Of a DNA stretch of 22,912 nucleotides, positions 22,575 to 22,912 are shown one piece after another. A program made the translations under genes and the position numbers. The notes beneath the pieces were generated by a model. It saw only the letters and a list, made by a program, of their open reading frames with translations, did no database searches and was not told where the DNA came from. The stretch's first letter is position 1. The number at the start of each line of letters is the position of its first letter. Source of the DNA: CAMCXT01 sp046302715. GTDB lineage: Bacteria; Bacteroidota; Bacteroidia; M30B66. The stretch lies in NCBI GenBank assembly GCA_046302715.1, contig JBKCHQ010000131.1:1-22912 (forward strand), read 5' to 3'.

Positions 22575-22912
22575 CTTTAAACGGATCGCGCTCCTTTTTA
22601 TTGGCACCGGGATCGTATGATTTTACCCGGGCAATGTTTCGTATAGCTACGCTGGCTACCGTACATCCGAATATAGCCGGCATGTATGAGATAGTTCCGA
22701 TTAAACTTTTTTTGGCATTACCTTCAGGAGCTTCGATAATTCTTTTAGGATCGGCCAATTCCTCGCTGTACACCACATCAACTCCCTTGCGAATGCCCAT
22801 GCGAATAAGGCGTTTACGCACATACTTCGCCAGATTACAATGCTTGGTTTCTGAAATATCGCTTACCTTTAATCCAATAGGATCGATCTTTCCTCCCGCA
22901 CCCATGGAGCTT
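22561..22912 (-). CDS. tcdA: tRNA threonylcarbamoyladenosine dehydratase, C-terminal part (cut by window edge)
   Basis: Only the last 117 or so residues are in the window and the reading frame runs off the right edge. They match the C-terminal part of TcdA (CsdL/YgdL, ThiF/E1-like family): SSMGAGGKIDP, then SETKHCNLAKYVRKRLIRMGI, then VVYSEEL and a hydrophobic C-terminal helix (FGCTVASVAIRNI). The enzyme uses ATP to close the ring of t6A37 into cyclic ct6A in ANN-decoding tRNAs. The ATP-binding and adenylation part lies outside the window. The internal Met near the edge is not the start, because the Ser-Ser-Met-Gly-Ala context is internal in this family. Confidence 0.88.
   Translation of the reverse strand, partial: SSMGAGGKIDPIGLKVSDISETKHCNLAKYVRKRLIRMGIRKGVDVVYSEELADPKRIIEAPEGNAKKSLIGTISYMPAIFGCTVASVAIRNIARVKSYDPGANKKERDPFKVKRR

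Overview
The window looks like a chromosomal segment from a member of the Bacteroidota. The signs are a fused SecD-SecF protein, a large FG-GAP/VCBS protein ending in a type IX secretion (T9SS) sorting domain, TAnnTTTG-type -7 promoter elements (one with a well-spaced -33 TTG), very weak Shine-Dalgarno signals, and AT-rich DNA. I cannot decide the class. No RNA genes, CRISPR arrays, insertion sequences or phage genes were recognised.

Region 1-608 has no convincing gene. It carries a 70-bp direct repeat (two copies 223 bp apart, 65/70 identical), each copy encoding a rho-independent terminator plus a second hairpin, and several further inverted repeats. A perfect -7 box lies just before the first gene.

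Region 609-6408 is a tightly packed plus-strand cassette of six genes (ATGA overlaps or gaps of 7-9 nt): an aromatic/basic orphan protein, a DUF4407 membrane protein with a long coiled coil, a second membrane protein that I read as a shortened paralogue of it, an OmpA/MotB-like peptidoglycan-binding protein with a cytoplasmic N-domain and a Cys-rich membrane approach, a membrane-anchored transglutaminase-like protein, and a DUF350-like membrane protein. This is the best candidate here for an undescribed system: a multi-part inner-membrane complex reaching to the cell wall. Its architecture loosely recalls MotAB/ZorAB, but there is no sequence proof of motor or defence function.

Region 6478-14220 is rich in envelope and wall enzymes: a membrane-anchored phosphodiester glycosidase, a CapA-like protein and a glycerophosphodiesterase fused to LysM (minus strand), an L,D-transpeptidase-like lipoprotein overlapping an M23 endopeptidase with LysM, an M15 peptidase lipoprotein (TTG start), and a divergent lysozyme-fold-like exported protein. 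Together they suggest peptidoglycan and surface-polymer turnover next to the membrane cassette.

Region 14259-16718 holds a large unknown lipoprotein followed by a strong hairpin terminator, a small exported DUF6150-like protein, and a DUF985-type cupin. Region 16694-22574 holds the T9SS-sorted VCBS protein (minus strand), then secDF, a terminator, and two overlapping tatA genes, so Sec and Tat export components lie together. The right edge cuts tcdA, the tRNA ct6A dehydratase gene, leaving its 3' part on the minus strand.

Three convergent gene pairs have essentially no intergenic DNA, and two of them have stop codons that directly abut.
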